Assembly: GCA_964639525.1 (NCBI GenBank)
Contig: CAZXDS010000199.1
Location: 1 to 6,128, forward strand
Reading direction: 5' to 3'
DNA length: 6,128 nucleotides
Source of the DNA: CAZXDS01 sp964639525
Lineage (GTDB): Bacteria > Bacteroidota > Ignavibacteria > Ignavibacteriales > Melioribacteraceae
In this document: piece by piece, positions 1-6,084 of the stretch
Layout of the letters: each line of letters begins with the position of its first letter
Position numbering within the stretch: position 1 is the stretch's first letter
The notes under the pieces: generated by a model
The model's input: only the letters and a program-made list of their open reading frames with translations
Told to the model about the DNA's origin: nothing
The model's database searches: none
Position numbers and translations under genes: made by a program

Positions 1-15
1 TCTACATTTAACAAT

Positions 16-37
16 GAACAAACCGGAAGGTTTGTTC
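16..37. repeat. Perfect inverted repeat, 9-bp arms, 4-base loop
   Basis: GAACAAACC (16-24) is exactly complementary to GGTTTGTTC (29-37) around the loop GGAA, which is a GNRA-type tetraloop when read as + strand RNA. No strong T-run follows on either strand: + continues TACAATAAAAA and - continues ATTGTTAAA. It is therefore at best a weak terminator for a gene left of the window, and could instead be a protein-binding operator upstream of the hydrolase-bioY pair. The symmetry is seen directly; the role is not known. Confidence 0.6.
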
Positions 38-127
38 TACAATAAAAATTTAATACTGAAGGCTGCATTATTTGATTCTGAATTGCTGCTGGTTAGTATT
101 TCCTTTGCATAATCCTAATATTTGTGT

Positions 128-955
128 ATGAAAAATAATTACACACTTGAATTATCAGACGGAAATGAACTTCCGATTACTGCTTATGGAAATCCCAAAT
201 CAAATAAATATATAATATATGTTCACGGTTTCAAAGGATTTAAGGATTGGGGTTTTGTTCCTTATGCTGCCGAGCATTTAGTTAAACAAAACTTTTTCGT
301 AATTACATTTAACTTTTCGCATAACGGTGTTGAAGGGAATTCTTTGGAATTTACTATACTTGATAAATTTGCAGAAAATACTTTCAGCAGGGAAGTATGG
401 GAATTAAAGGAATTAATTGCTGCAGTTAGAAATGGATTTTTCAGAGGCAGTAAAAAATTTAAACTCGGTCTTCTCGGGCATAGCCGCGGCGGAGCAATTG
501 CACTTCTATCAGCAAGTAATAATGGAAATGTTGAAGCTGTTGTTACTTGGTCGGCAATTTCAAAACTCGACAGATATTCTGAAAGGCAAAAAGCCGAGTG
601 GAAAGAGCGCGGATATTGGGAAGTAGAAAATACGCGTACAAAACAAATAATGCGTTTGAATGTTTCTCTTTTGGAAGATATTGAAAAAAATAAGTCAACT
701 TCGTTAAACATTGAAAATGCAATTAAAAATTTACACAAGCCTTTGCTTATTGCTCACGGCGGACAGGATTTAACAGTGAAGATAACGGAAGGAAAGCACA
801 TTTATTCATTGGCAAACCATGACATTTCCAAATTTATTGAGATCGAAAATGTCGGGCATACGTTTAATTGTAAACATCCTTTTTTGGAATCAAATCCTAA
901 ATTTGATTATCTTTTGGAGCAAACATTTGAATTTTACAACAAATTTTTAGTTTAG
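128..955 (+). CDS. Alpha/beta-hydrolase family protein (S33/dienelactone-hydrolase-like)
   Basis: This is a 275-residue soluble alpha/beta-fold hydrolase with no signal peptide, so probably cytoplasmic. The oxyanion-hole motif HGFKGFKD is at residues 33-40. The nucleophile elbow is GHSRGG at 117-122, with Ser119 as nucleophile. Asp214 in GGQD is the likely acid and His244 in VGHTF the likely base, so the triad is complete and correctly spaced. The stretch around 140-200 fits a helical lid. I chose ATG at 128; a TTG at 122 in the same frame would add two residues, and neither start has a Shine-Dalgarno sequence. The gene ends 8 bases before bioY and its TAG stop overlaps the bioY ribosome binding site, so the two should be expressed together. 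Substrate is unknown: family members are esterases, lipases, peptidases or thioesterases. A link to biotin, such as hydrolysis of a biotin or pimeloyl ester or amide, is inferred from position only; the elbow GHSRGG differs from the GWSLGG of BioH. Confidence 0.9.
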   Translation: MKNNYTLELSDGNELPITAYGNPKSNKYIIYVHGFKGFKDWGFVPYAAEHLVKQNFFVITFNFSHNGVEGNSLEFTILDKFAENTFSREVWELKELIAAVRNGFFRGSKKFKLGLLGHSRGGAIALLSASNNGNVEAVVTWSAISKLDRYSERQKAEWKERGYWEVENTRTKQIMRLNVSLLEDIEKNKSTSLNIENAIKNLHKPLLIAHGGQDLTVKITEGKHIYSLANHDISKFIEIENVGHTFNCKHPFLESNPKFDYLLEQTFEFYNKFLV

Positions 956-958
956 GAG
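954..958 (+). promoter_or_regulatory. Shine-Dalgarno of bioY, overlapping upstream stop
   Basis: AGGAG lies 5 bases before the bioY ATG, and its first two bases are part of the hydrolase TAG stop (953-955). A ribosome terminating on the hydrolase would sit on this site, which is the usual arrangement for translational coupling. It also fixes the bioY start at 964. Confidence 0.8.
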
Positions 959-963
959 CAAAA

Positions 964-1542
964 ATGAATATATCAGAAAACGTACAATCCAAAAAATCGG
1001 TATTAACTTTATCAAAAATTATTTCTTCGCAGATATTTTGGGTTCTCTCTTTTTCCGTATTAACTGCCTTATCGGCACAAGTTGTTGTTCCGGTTCAGCC
1101 GGTGCCTTTTACATTGCAAACAATGTTGGTTCTTCTTTCCGGTGCTTTTCTCGGAAGTAAAAACGGTGCTTACAGTCAATTAATTTACTTATCCGCCGGT
1201 GTTGTAGGGTTACCTGTTTTTGCAGGATTTGGATTAGGCTTTCCTGTTCTGCTTGGACCAACAGGAGGTTATTTATTAGCATTTCCGATTGCTGCTTATA
1301 TTGTAGGGGCAATAATTGAAAACACTGAAAGTAGAATTTCCGTTATTCTTTCAATGATTATCGGGACAATTACTATTTTATTTATTGGAGCTTCGTATTT
1401 ATCAATTTTCTTAAATCATAATTTTGCAGCAGCTTTCTTTTCCGGTTTTGCAATATTTTCAATTTGGGGATTAATTAAAGTTGCTGCGGCATCAAGTATT
1501 TACTTGTCGTTTGCAAAAAGATTTTCACGTTTGCCAAAGTAA
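964..1542 (+). CDS. bioY: BioY, biotin-binding S component of ECF transporter
   Basis: This 192-residue hydrophobic protein captures biotin at the cytoplasmic membrane for uptake by an energy-coupling-factor transporter. The family signature is clear: PVQPVPFTLQT at residues 43-53, LGSKNGAYSQLIYL at 64-77, and GPTGGYLLAFP at 98-108. About six membrane segments are visible, roughly at 25-45, 50-65, 68-85, 98-118, 125-150 and 155-182. Length is normal for BioY (about 180-200). The start is set by AGGAG 5 bases upstream. Near the C-terminus the family usually has an Asp followed by xxK, which contacts biotin in the Lactococcus structure; here the matching stretch reads WGLIK (168-172), so Lys172 is kept but the Asp position is Gly169. 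The ATPase (BioM/EcfA) and BioN/EcfT genes are not nearby, so it is either a solitary BioY or shares a distant ECF module. No BirA-type operator with the usual long spacer was seen. Confidence 0.95.
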   Translation: MNISENVQSKKSVLTLSKIISSQIFWVLSFSVLTALSAQVVVPVQPVPFTLQTMLVLLSGAFLGSKNGAYSQLIYLSAGVVGLPVFAGFGLGFPVLLGPTGGYLLAFPIAAYIVGAIIENTESRISVILSMIIGTITILFIGASYLSIFLNHNFAAAFFSGFAIFSIWGLIKVAAASSIYLSFAKRFSRLPK

Positions 1543-1639
1543 TAGAAATTTCAAATTTCCGAATTAATTATGCGAACTCCATAATTGCAAATGCTTAAAT
1601 AATTAACTTAAACAAATATACTTAAAAAATAAAAATTAA

Positions 1640-1975
1640 ATGATTGAAAATTATCCACCCAAAACCGGCGATATTATAAATTTGGTAAAACATCCGAAAT
1701 TAGTTTCTGCCGCATTAAAAGGTTCTAAAACACAACAACGCAGGGATGGCGTTTATGGTTATCCGGGCGATACGTTTAAGCTGGAGAATATTAAATTTGC
1801 TATTACTGAACTTAAGAGACAATCTCTTGGCGAAATGACTGATGCGGATGCTATTGCAGAAGGTTATCCGAGTTTGGAAATATATAAAAACTTAATACTA
1901 AGTATGCATGAAGGAATGACTTGGAATAATGAAGATAAAGTTTGGGTTCATTGTTTTAAGAAAATAGATAACTAA
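1640..1975 (+). CDS. ASCH-domain (PUA-like fold) protein
   Basis: This small soluble protein has 111 residues. The ASCH features are KHPKLVSAALKGSKTQQRR (17-35), matching the family pattern of a short helix followed by G-x-K-T-Q-x-R-R, then GDTFKL (43-48), a beta-rich stretch, TDADAIAEGY (67-76), and a closing strand KVWVHCFKKI (100-109). ASCH domains resemble PUA domains and are thought to bind RNA or modified nucleosides. Bacterial YqfB, of similar length, is an N4-acetylcytidine amidohydrolase using Lys and Thr in K-T-x-T; by motif alignment Lys30 is kept but the second Thr is Gln33, so that activity is not supported here. There is no Shine-Dalgarno sequence, and the leader is A-rich. It precedes the large Fe-S oxidoreductase by 29 bases and may share its transcript, although no functional link is evident. 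Confidence 0.75.
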   Translation: MIENYPPKTGDIINLVKHPKLVSAALKGSKTQQRRDGVYGYPGDTFKLENIKFAITELKRQSLGEMTDADAIAEGYPSLEIYKNLILSMHEGMTWNNEDKVWVHCFKKIDN

Positions 1976-2004
1976 TTATTATTCTAATAAATCGATTTGT
2001 TGCT

Positions 2005-4008
2005 ATGGAAATTAAAAATTATGTATTTATTGTAGTATTTATTTCATCAATTGGTTTTTTAATTTATAGTCTTAATAAGAAAATCGGTTATCTTAAAATT
2101 GGTAAGAAAAAAGATAATCGAACGGACAACATTGGTGCACGTATAAAAAATGTGTTCAAGGTTGCGATTTTTCAATCCAAAATTTTACGTGATTCAATTG
2201 CAGGTACGACTCACGTAATGATATTTTGGGGATTTTTAATTTTTCTTTTCGCAGTTCTTGAAGCAATTATTCAAGGATTTTATACTCCGTTTACGTGGAG
2301 TTTCCTCGGTCCTTTCTATGGAATTATAACAATATTTCAAGATGTATTTATTGTCTTAATAATCCTTGCGGTATTTTTTGCTCTGTATAGAAGATACATT
2401 CAAAAGGTGGCGAGACTTGAAGTAGGTAAACACGGAAAAGTTGATGCAACAATTGTTTTACTTTTGATTCTTACCGTGGTTGTTTCAATGCTTTTTGGTA
2501 ATGCTGCACATATTGCGGAAAATAACTTTGCACTTTCAAGATGGGAATTAAGACCCGCCTCGCTTGCCGTTTCCAAATTATTTTATGGTTTACCAAATTC
2601 AACTTTAAAAACGTATTTTGAAATATTTTGGTGGATTCATATTTTAACCATTTTTGGGTTTATGAATTTCCTACCATACTCAAAACACTTTCATGTTTAT
2701 ACTTCAATTCCAAACGTGTTTTTCAATAAAATAGGCAAAGAAAAATATGTATTGAAACCGTTGGATTTGGAAGACGAGGAAGCTGAACAATTTGGTGCTG
2801 TGGATGTTGACGATTTATCGTGGAAAGATCTACTTGACGGTTATGCTTGCACAGAATGCGGAAGGTGTTTTGCCGCTTGTCCTGCAGCCAATACCGGAAA
2901 AGCTCTTTCACCGCGTAAAGTAATTGTTGATATCAGACACAGACTTGAAGAAAAAGCCCCGTTACTTCTTGGAGAAGGCAATGAAGATAGTCCGCTGCTC
3001 GAAAATACTTTGGTTCACAATTACATTACAGATGCGGAACTTTGGGCATGTACAACTTGCAACGCTTGTGTTTATGAATGTCCGGTAACTATTGAACACG
3101 TTGATAAAATTGTTGATATGCGTAGAAACCTTGTTCTAATGGAATCTGAGTTTCCGCCTGAGCTTAATTCGGTTTTTAAAAATTTAGAAACCAATTTTTC
3201 ACCTTGGGCTTTTAATAAACAAGACAGAGCAAATTGGGCTGAAGGAATGGATATCAAAACAATGGCGGAAGATTCCAATGGCGAAATCTTATATTGGGTT
3301 GGTTGTGCCGGTTCTTTTGATGCTCGCTATATTAAAGCTACACAAGCTACTGCAAAATTGTTTCAAAAAGCGGGTGTTGATTTTAGAATTCTCGGAACCG
3401 AAGAAAAGTGCAACGGAGATTCTGCCCGACGACTTGGGAATGAATATCTTGCTCAAACATTGATGCAGGAAAATATTGAAACTCTAAATAATTACGGTGT
3501 TAAAAAAATTGTAACCGGTTGCCCGCATTGTTTTAATTCATTAAAAAATGAATATCCGCAGTTTAACGGTAACTTTGAAGTTGTTCATCACACTGAATTT
3601 TTGAAACAATTGATTGATGAAGGGAAAATTGAATTAAAAGATTCCGGTGCAAAAAAACGTGTAACTTATCACGATTCTTGTTATCTTGGACGTTATAATG
3701 ATATTTTTGAAGAGCCGCGCGAATCTTTGAGTAAAATCGGCGGTATTGAAATGTTGGAAATGGACAGAAACCGTGATAAAGGTTTTTGCTGTGGTGCCGG
3801 CGGAGGAAGAATGTTCCTTGAAGAAACCGAAGGAACAAGGATCAATGAAAACCGTGTTCAAGAGGCTCTTGAGACCGGCGCAGATACTATTGCAGCCGCA
3901 TGTCCGTTTTGTATGACAATGCTGACTGACGGCGTTAAAACGTTTGAAAAAGAAGAATCAGTGGACGTTAAAGATATAGCAGAAATTATTCTCGAAAACA
4001 CTAAATAA
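2005..4008 (+). CDS. Membrane-bound CCG-domain Fe-S oxidoreductase (EMO/HdrD-like)
   Basis: This 667-residue fusion protein has a membrane part followed by a long soluble part. Membrane segments lie near 5-22, 67-91, 101-128, 148-171 and 204-224, in a NarI-like b-cytochrome region. His70, His169, His212 and His228/His230 (in LPYSKHFH) are candidate haem ligands. Two [4Fe-4S] motifs follow: CTECGRCFAACP (282-293) and CTTCNACVYECP (349-360). Two CCG domains come next: the first has Cys434, Cys469, and CPHC at 506-509; the second has Cys559, FCCGAGGGR at 594-602, and CPFC at 633-636. This is the layout of DUF224/HdrD-like proteins proposed to be ETF:(mena)quinone oxidoreductases in syntrophs and many other bacteria. 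It would move electrons between reduced ETF and quinone, or reduce a disulfide-like substrate. No etfAB or partner subunit is in the window, so the electron donor is inferred. The start is the first ATG, without a Shine-Dalgarno sequence. An Hc1-like gene follows after 30 bases. Confidence 0.9.
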   Translation: MEIKNYVFIVVFISSIGFLIYSLNKKIGYLKIGKKKDNRTDNIGARIKNVFKVAIFQSKILRDSIAGTTHVMIFWGFLIFLFAVLEAIIQGFYTPFTWSFLGPFYGIITIFQDVFIVLIILAVFFALYRRYIQKVARLEVGKHGKVDATIVLLLILTVVVSMLFGNAAHIAENNFALSRWELRPASLAVSKLFYGLPNSTLKTYFEIFWWIHILTIFGFMNFLPYSKHFHVYTSIPNVFFNKIGKEKYVLKPLDLEDEEAEQFGAVDVDDLSWKDLLDGYACTECGRCFAACPAANTGKALSPRKVIVDIRHRLEEKAPLLLGEGNEDSPLLENTLVHNYITDAELWACTTCNACVYECPVTIEHVDKIVDMRRNLVLMESEFPPELNSVFKNLETNFSPWAFNKQDRANWAEGMDIKTMAEDSNGEILYWVGCAGSFDARYIKATQATAKLFQKAGVDFRILGTEEKCNGDSARRLGNEYLAQTLMQENIETLNNYGVKKIVTGCPHCFNSLKNEYPQFNGNFEVVHHTEFLKQLIDEGKIELKDSGAKKRVTYHDSCYLGRYNDIFEEPRESLSKIGGIEMLEMDRNRDKGFCCGAGGGRMFLEETEGTRINENRVQEALETGADTIAAACPFCMTMLTDGVKTFEKEESVDVKDIAEIILENTK

Positions 4009-4028
4009 CTACTTTATTCATTTATCAC

Positions 4029-4034
4029 AGGAGG
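4029..4034 (+). promoter_or_regulatory. Strong Shine-Dalgarno of the Hc1-like gene
   Basis: AGGAGG is a full match to the anti-Shine-Dalgarno core and sits 4 bases before the ATG at 4039. Most genes in this window have no such site, so this suggests efficient translation of the small basic protein, and it supports the short ORF as a real gene. Confidence 0.85.
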
Positions 4035-4038
4035 ATGT

Positions 4039-4221
4039 ATGGAAAAATATACTAAACTACAAGACTACCTAAAGTCTTTGGAAGCTGATGCTGAAAAGTT
4101 TTATGTAAAAGGGCAAGCAGCAGCCGGAACTAGATTTCGTAAAGGAATGAGCGAAGTTAAAAAAATGGCTCAAGATATTAGAAATGAAGTTCAAGCTATA
4201 AAAACAGAACGTAAAGGTTAA
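4039..4221 (+). CDS. Histone H1-like protein, Hc1 family
   Basis: This 60-residue, lysine/arginine-rich protein (14 Lys+Arg against 9 Asp+Glu) is predicted to be almost entirely helical. It matches, from memory, the short 'histone H1' (Hc1) proteins of Bacteroidota and relatives: LKSLEADAEKFYVKGQAAAG (11-30) followed by TRFRKGMSEVKKMAQDIRNE (31-50) is the recognisable core. These proteins are presumed to be nucleoid-associated DNA-binding factors; the match is to the N-terminal Hc1 core, without the long lysine/alanine tail of chlamydial Hc1. It lies 30 bases after the Fe-S oxidoreductase and is followed by a terminator, so it could be the last gene of that transcript or have its own promoter in the gap. 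The AGGAGG site fixes the start. The function in this organism is inferred from the family. Confidence 0.85.
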   Translation: MEKYTKLQDYLKSLEADAEKFYVKGQAAAGTRFRKGMSEVKKMAQDIRNEVQAIKTERKG

Positions 4222-4248
4222 TTCCTTTTTTTAGTTTTTGAATATTAT

Positions 4249-4300
4249 GAAGAGTTTCTTTATTCGATTTTAAATTGCATTTAGAAACTCTTTTTGTTTT
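4249..4300 (+). terminator. Rho-independent terminator after the Hc1-like gene
   Basis: AAGAGTTTCT (4250-4259) pairs perfectly with AGAAACTCTT (4283-4292), a 10-bp stem extendable by a G-U pair at 4249/4293. It runs straight into a T-rich tail, TTTTTGTTTT (4291-4300). The loop is long, 23 bases. It lies 28 bases after the Hc1-like stop and closes the transcript that contains it. Confidence 0.8.
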
Positions 4301-4329
4301 AAAATCTTTACTATTAGTTACAGAAAAAT

Positions 4330-4656
4330 ATGAATATTAAAAAAGCCCAAATAATATATGACGGTATAAATTTAACAAAACTTATAAAATTAAAGACCGA
4401 ACTATTCGAAATGGCAGTACGTTATGCAAGGATAAGAGCGGATTGGTATTTTATGAGTAATGATGAAAAACGAAACAATGATGAATTGAGAACAAGATCG
4501 CATAATTCTTTGCTTGATGCTTGCAATATACTAAGTCGCGAAATGCTCAAAGCAGGGGAAGACGCAGCTTGGAGAGTGGAACTCGGTAACGATAGAAAGG
4601 CAATTGGAGATTTTGCATGTTATGTGCATTGTTTTCTGGGATTGGTTAATAGATAA
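4330..4656 (+). CDS. Conserved-looking protein of unknown function, 108 residues
   Basis: I cannot name this protein. It has no signal peptide or membrane segment and looks mainly helical. A first helix-prone stretch runs about 14-40 (LTKLIKLKTELFEMAVRY), a charged link follows at 44-55, and another helical stretch lies at 57-76. The C-terminal block 75-108 contains the compact motif GEDAAWRVELGNDRKAIGDF and then ACYVHCFLGLVNR. That block has the look of a conserved family signature: Trp81, Gly86-Asp88, Arg89 and Gly93-Asp94 stand out. Cys65, Cys97 and Cys101 with His58 and His100 might bind a metal, but no standard zinc motif is present. The start is the first ATG after an in-frame TAG at 4315-4317, with no Shine-Dalgarno sequence. 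It lies just after a terminator, so it needs its own promoter, probably within 4301-4329 or inside the terminator region. Coding quality and a good C-terminal motif support a real gene. Confidence 0.75.
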   Translation: MNIKKAQIIYDGINLTKLIKLKTELFEMAVRYARIRADWYFMSNDEKRNNDELRTRSHNSLLDACNILSREMLKAGEDAAWRVELGNDRKAIGDFACYVHCFLGLVNR

Positions 4657-4878
4657 TTTGGTAACTATGAAATTAGTGATGATAAAAGAAAATGATTTGG
4701 ACTAACAATCTTACTAAAAGTGAATATTTTTAATATTGTCAATCTGTTTTTTTATACTTGGGATATCTTTTCCGATTTTCAGCTCTACAAGATTTTTCCG
4801 TCAAAGAATTAATCATTATTTTTAATTATTCCCAAAGTAAATTTATCCATGTTATTTTTGAAAAAACTCTGATTTAAA
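4657..4878 (+). other. AT-rich spacer, no convincing gene
   Basis: Between the 108-residue protein and the CapA-like gene lie 222 bases. I found no ORF longer than about 20 codons with a usable start on either strand, no tRNA-like fold and no strong terminator. AATATT-TTT-AATATT near 4723 is a short AT palindrome of doubtful meaning. The capA promoter should lie here, but no clear -35/-10 or TAnnTTTG element could be picked with confidence. Confidence 0.6.
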
Positions 4879-6066
4879 ATGCGATCTATAAAAATTTCAT
4901 TGTTAATATTTCTATTTTCGTTTGCGGCTGCATTTTTTGTTTTTCAAATTAAACCTACCGTTTTTCTGCACGCCAATCAAAGGATTGCACTTGTTGATAA
5001 ACCGGATTCGGTATTAACATTAAAATTAAGTGTTGTCGGAGATTTAATGTGTCATTCTCCGCAATTTAATTCTGCAAAAATAGCTGAAACCGATTCATTC
5101 GATTTCCGTCCGGTTTTTTCAGTAATCAGGAGAAATCTTGAAAATTCTGATTATACTATCGGCAATCTTGAAACTGTAATTTCAGCAAACAACAAACACC
5201 TTTCCGGTTATCCGAATTTTAACAGTCCGCACGAGTTTCTTTCCGCATTAAAATATGCCGGTTTCGATATTTTGTTTACGGCAAATAATCATTCATTAGA
5301 TAAAGGATTAAAAGGTGCAATAAGAACAATCAATCAAATTAAACAAAATAATATGGTTCAGGTGGGCACTTATGTTTCACAGAAAGATAGAGACTCAATA
5401 AGAATATTTGAGAAGAATGGGATTCGGTTTGCGTTGTTTGCATACACTTTTGGAACAAACGGTCATACTGTTTCAAAACAAAAACGTTTTATTATCAGTC
5501 TAATTGATAAAGCTCAAATTCGTAATGATTTGCAACAAGCAAATAAATTATTGCCGGACTTGGTAATTATTTATTTTCATTTTGGTAATGAATATCAAGC
5601 AAAGCCTTCCGCATTTCAAAAAGATATTGTTAATGCGGCTATAAAAAGCGGTGCGGATATTGTATTGGGAAGCCATCCGCACGTTTTGCAGCCTATTAAA
5701 AAATTTAAGTCTGTTTCCGGACGAATTGATTCGGGTTTTGTTGCGTATTCACTCGGCAATTTTATTTCAAACCAAAGATGGCGGTATTCCGATGCCGGCG
5801 GAATACTTAATATTTTAATTAAAAAGAATATTAAGAACGACTCGGTATTTATTTCCAAAATTAAATTATTACCTACGTGGGTTTTTAAAGGTAATGTAAA
5901 TGGTAAAACACTTTTCCAAATATTACCTTCCGAAATAACATCAGATACTTTGCAGTTTCTATCAAGTGATGATATCAAAAAAATGCAAAACTCATTTTAC
6001 GATGCGGAAAAAATTATTACCTCAGAAGATTCTTCAATCTTGATACAGCATATATTAAAACAATAA
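4879..6066 (+). CDS. CapA-family (PGA_cap) metallophosphatase-like protein
   Basis: This 395-residue protein has an N-terminal membrane anchor or signal segment (about 5-23), so the catalytic domain should face the periplasm. The calcineurin-like PGA_cap motifs are in order: VGDLMCH (53-59), GNLETV (95-100), TANNHSLDKG (134-143), HFGNEY (234-239), GSHPHVLQ (264-271) and SLGNF (291-295). The Asp, Asn and His residues in these motifs are the expected metal ligands. In Bacillus, CapA takes part in poly-gamma-glutamate capsule export and anchoring; outside Bacillus, most homologues are of unknown role. No capB, capC or other capsule genes are beside it, so a polyglutamate role is not supported. 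The usual HWG motif reads HFG (Phe235). The start is fixed by an in-frame TGA at 4870-4872, two codons upstream; there is no Shine-Dalgarno sequence. About 65 residues after 330 form a divergent tail. It appears to be transcribed alone. Confidence 0.9.
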   Translation: MRSIKISLLIFLFSFAAAFFVFQIKPTVFLHANQRIALVDKPDSVLTLKLSVVGDLMCHSPQFNSAKIAETDSFDFRPVFSVIRRNLENSDYTIGNLETVISANNKHLSGYPNFNSPHEFLSALKYAGFDILFTANNHSLDKGLKGAIRTINQIKQNNMVQVGTYVSQKDRDSIRIFEKNGIRFALFAYTFGTNGHTVSKQKRFIISLIDKAQIRNDLQQANKLLPDLVIIYFHFGNEYQAKPSAFQKDIVNAAIKSGADIVLGSHPHVLQPIKKFKSVSGRIDSGFVAYSLGNFISNQRWRYSDAGGILNILIKKNIKNDSVFISKIKLLPTWVFKGNVNGKTLFQILPSEITSDTLQFLSSDDIKKMQNSFYDAEKIITSEDSSILIQHILKQ

Positions 6067-6084
6067 TTACAGTAATTCAAATAA

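Noticed and set aside
2..112. Open frame of 36 codons ending in TAA at 110-112, possibly the end of an upstream gene
   Set aside because: It is too short and without a recognisable motif. Another frame (1-45) also ends in a stop, and the region contains the inverted repeat, so noncoding leader is at least as likely.
108..113. CATAAT as a -10 promoter box for the hydrolase
   Set aside because: The only -35 candidate (TTGCTG at 83-88) is poor and 19 bases away. The transcript would be almost leaderless. Such hexamers are common in AT-rich DNA.
262..738. 158-codon open frame on the minus strand, inside the hydrolase gene
   Set aside because: It is antisense to a hydrolase with an intact catalytic triad, and its translation shows no domain and has biased composition. 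It is a shadow.
1545..1606. Inverted repeats after bioY: GAAATTT-c-AAATTTC (1545-1559) and AATTATG...CATAATT (1566-1586)
   Set aside because: The arms are almost pure A/T, the loop of the first is one base, and no T-run follows, so neither is a credible terminator. Such symmetry is expected by chance in AT-rich spacers.
4700..4860. Remnants of a minus-strand gene in the spacer before the CapA-like gene
   Set aside because: The longest stretches are about 13-20 codons, interrupted by stops in all frames, with no recognisable protein similarity.
5616..5978. 120-codon open frame on the minus strand, inside the CapA-like gene
   Set aside because: It lies opposite conserved CapA motifs such as GSHPH and SLGNF, and the product resembles nothing.
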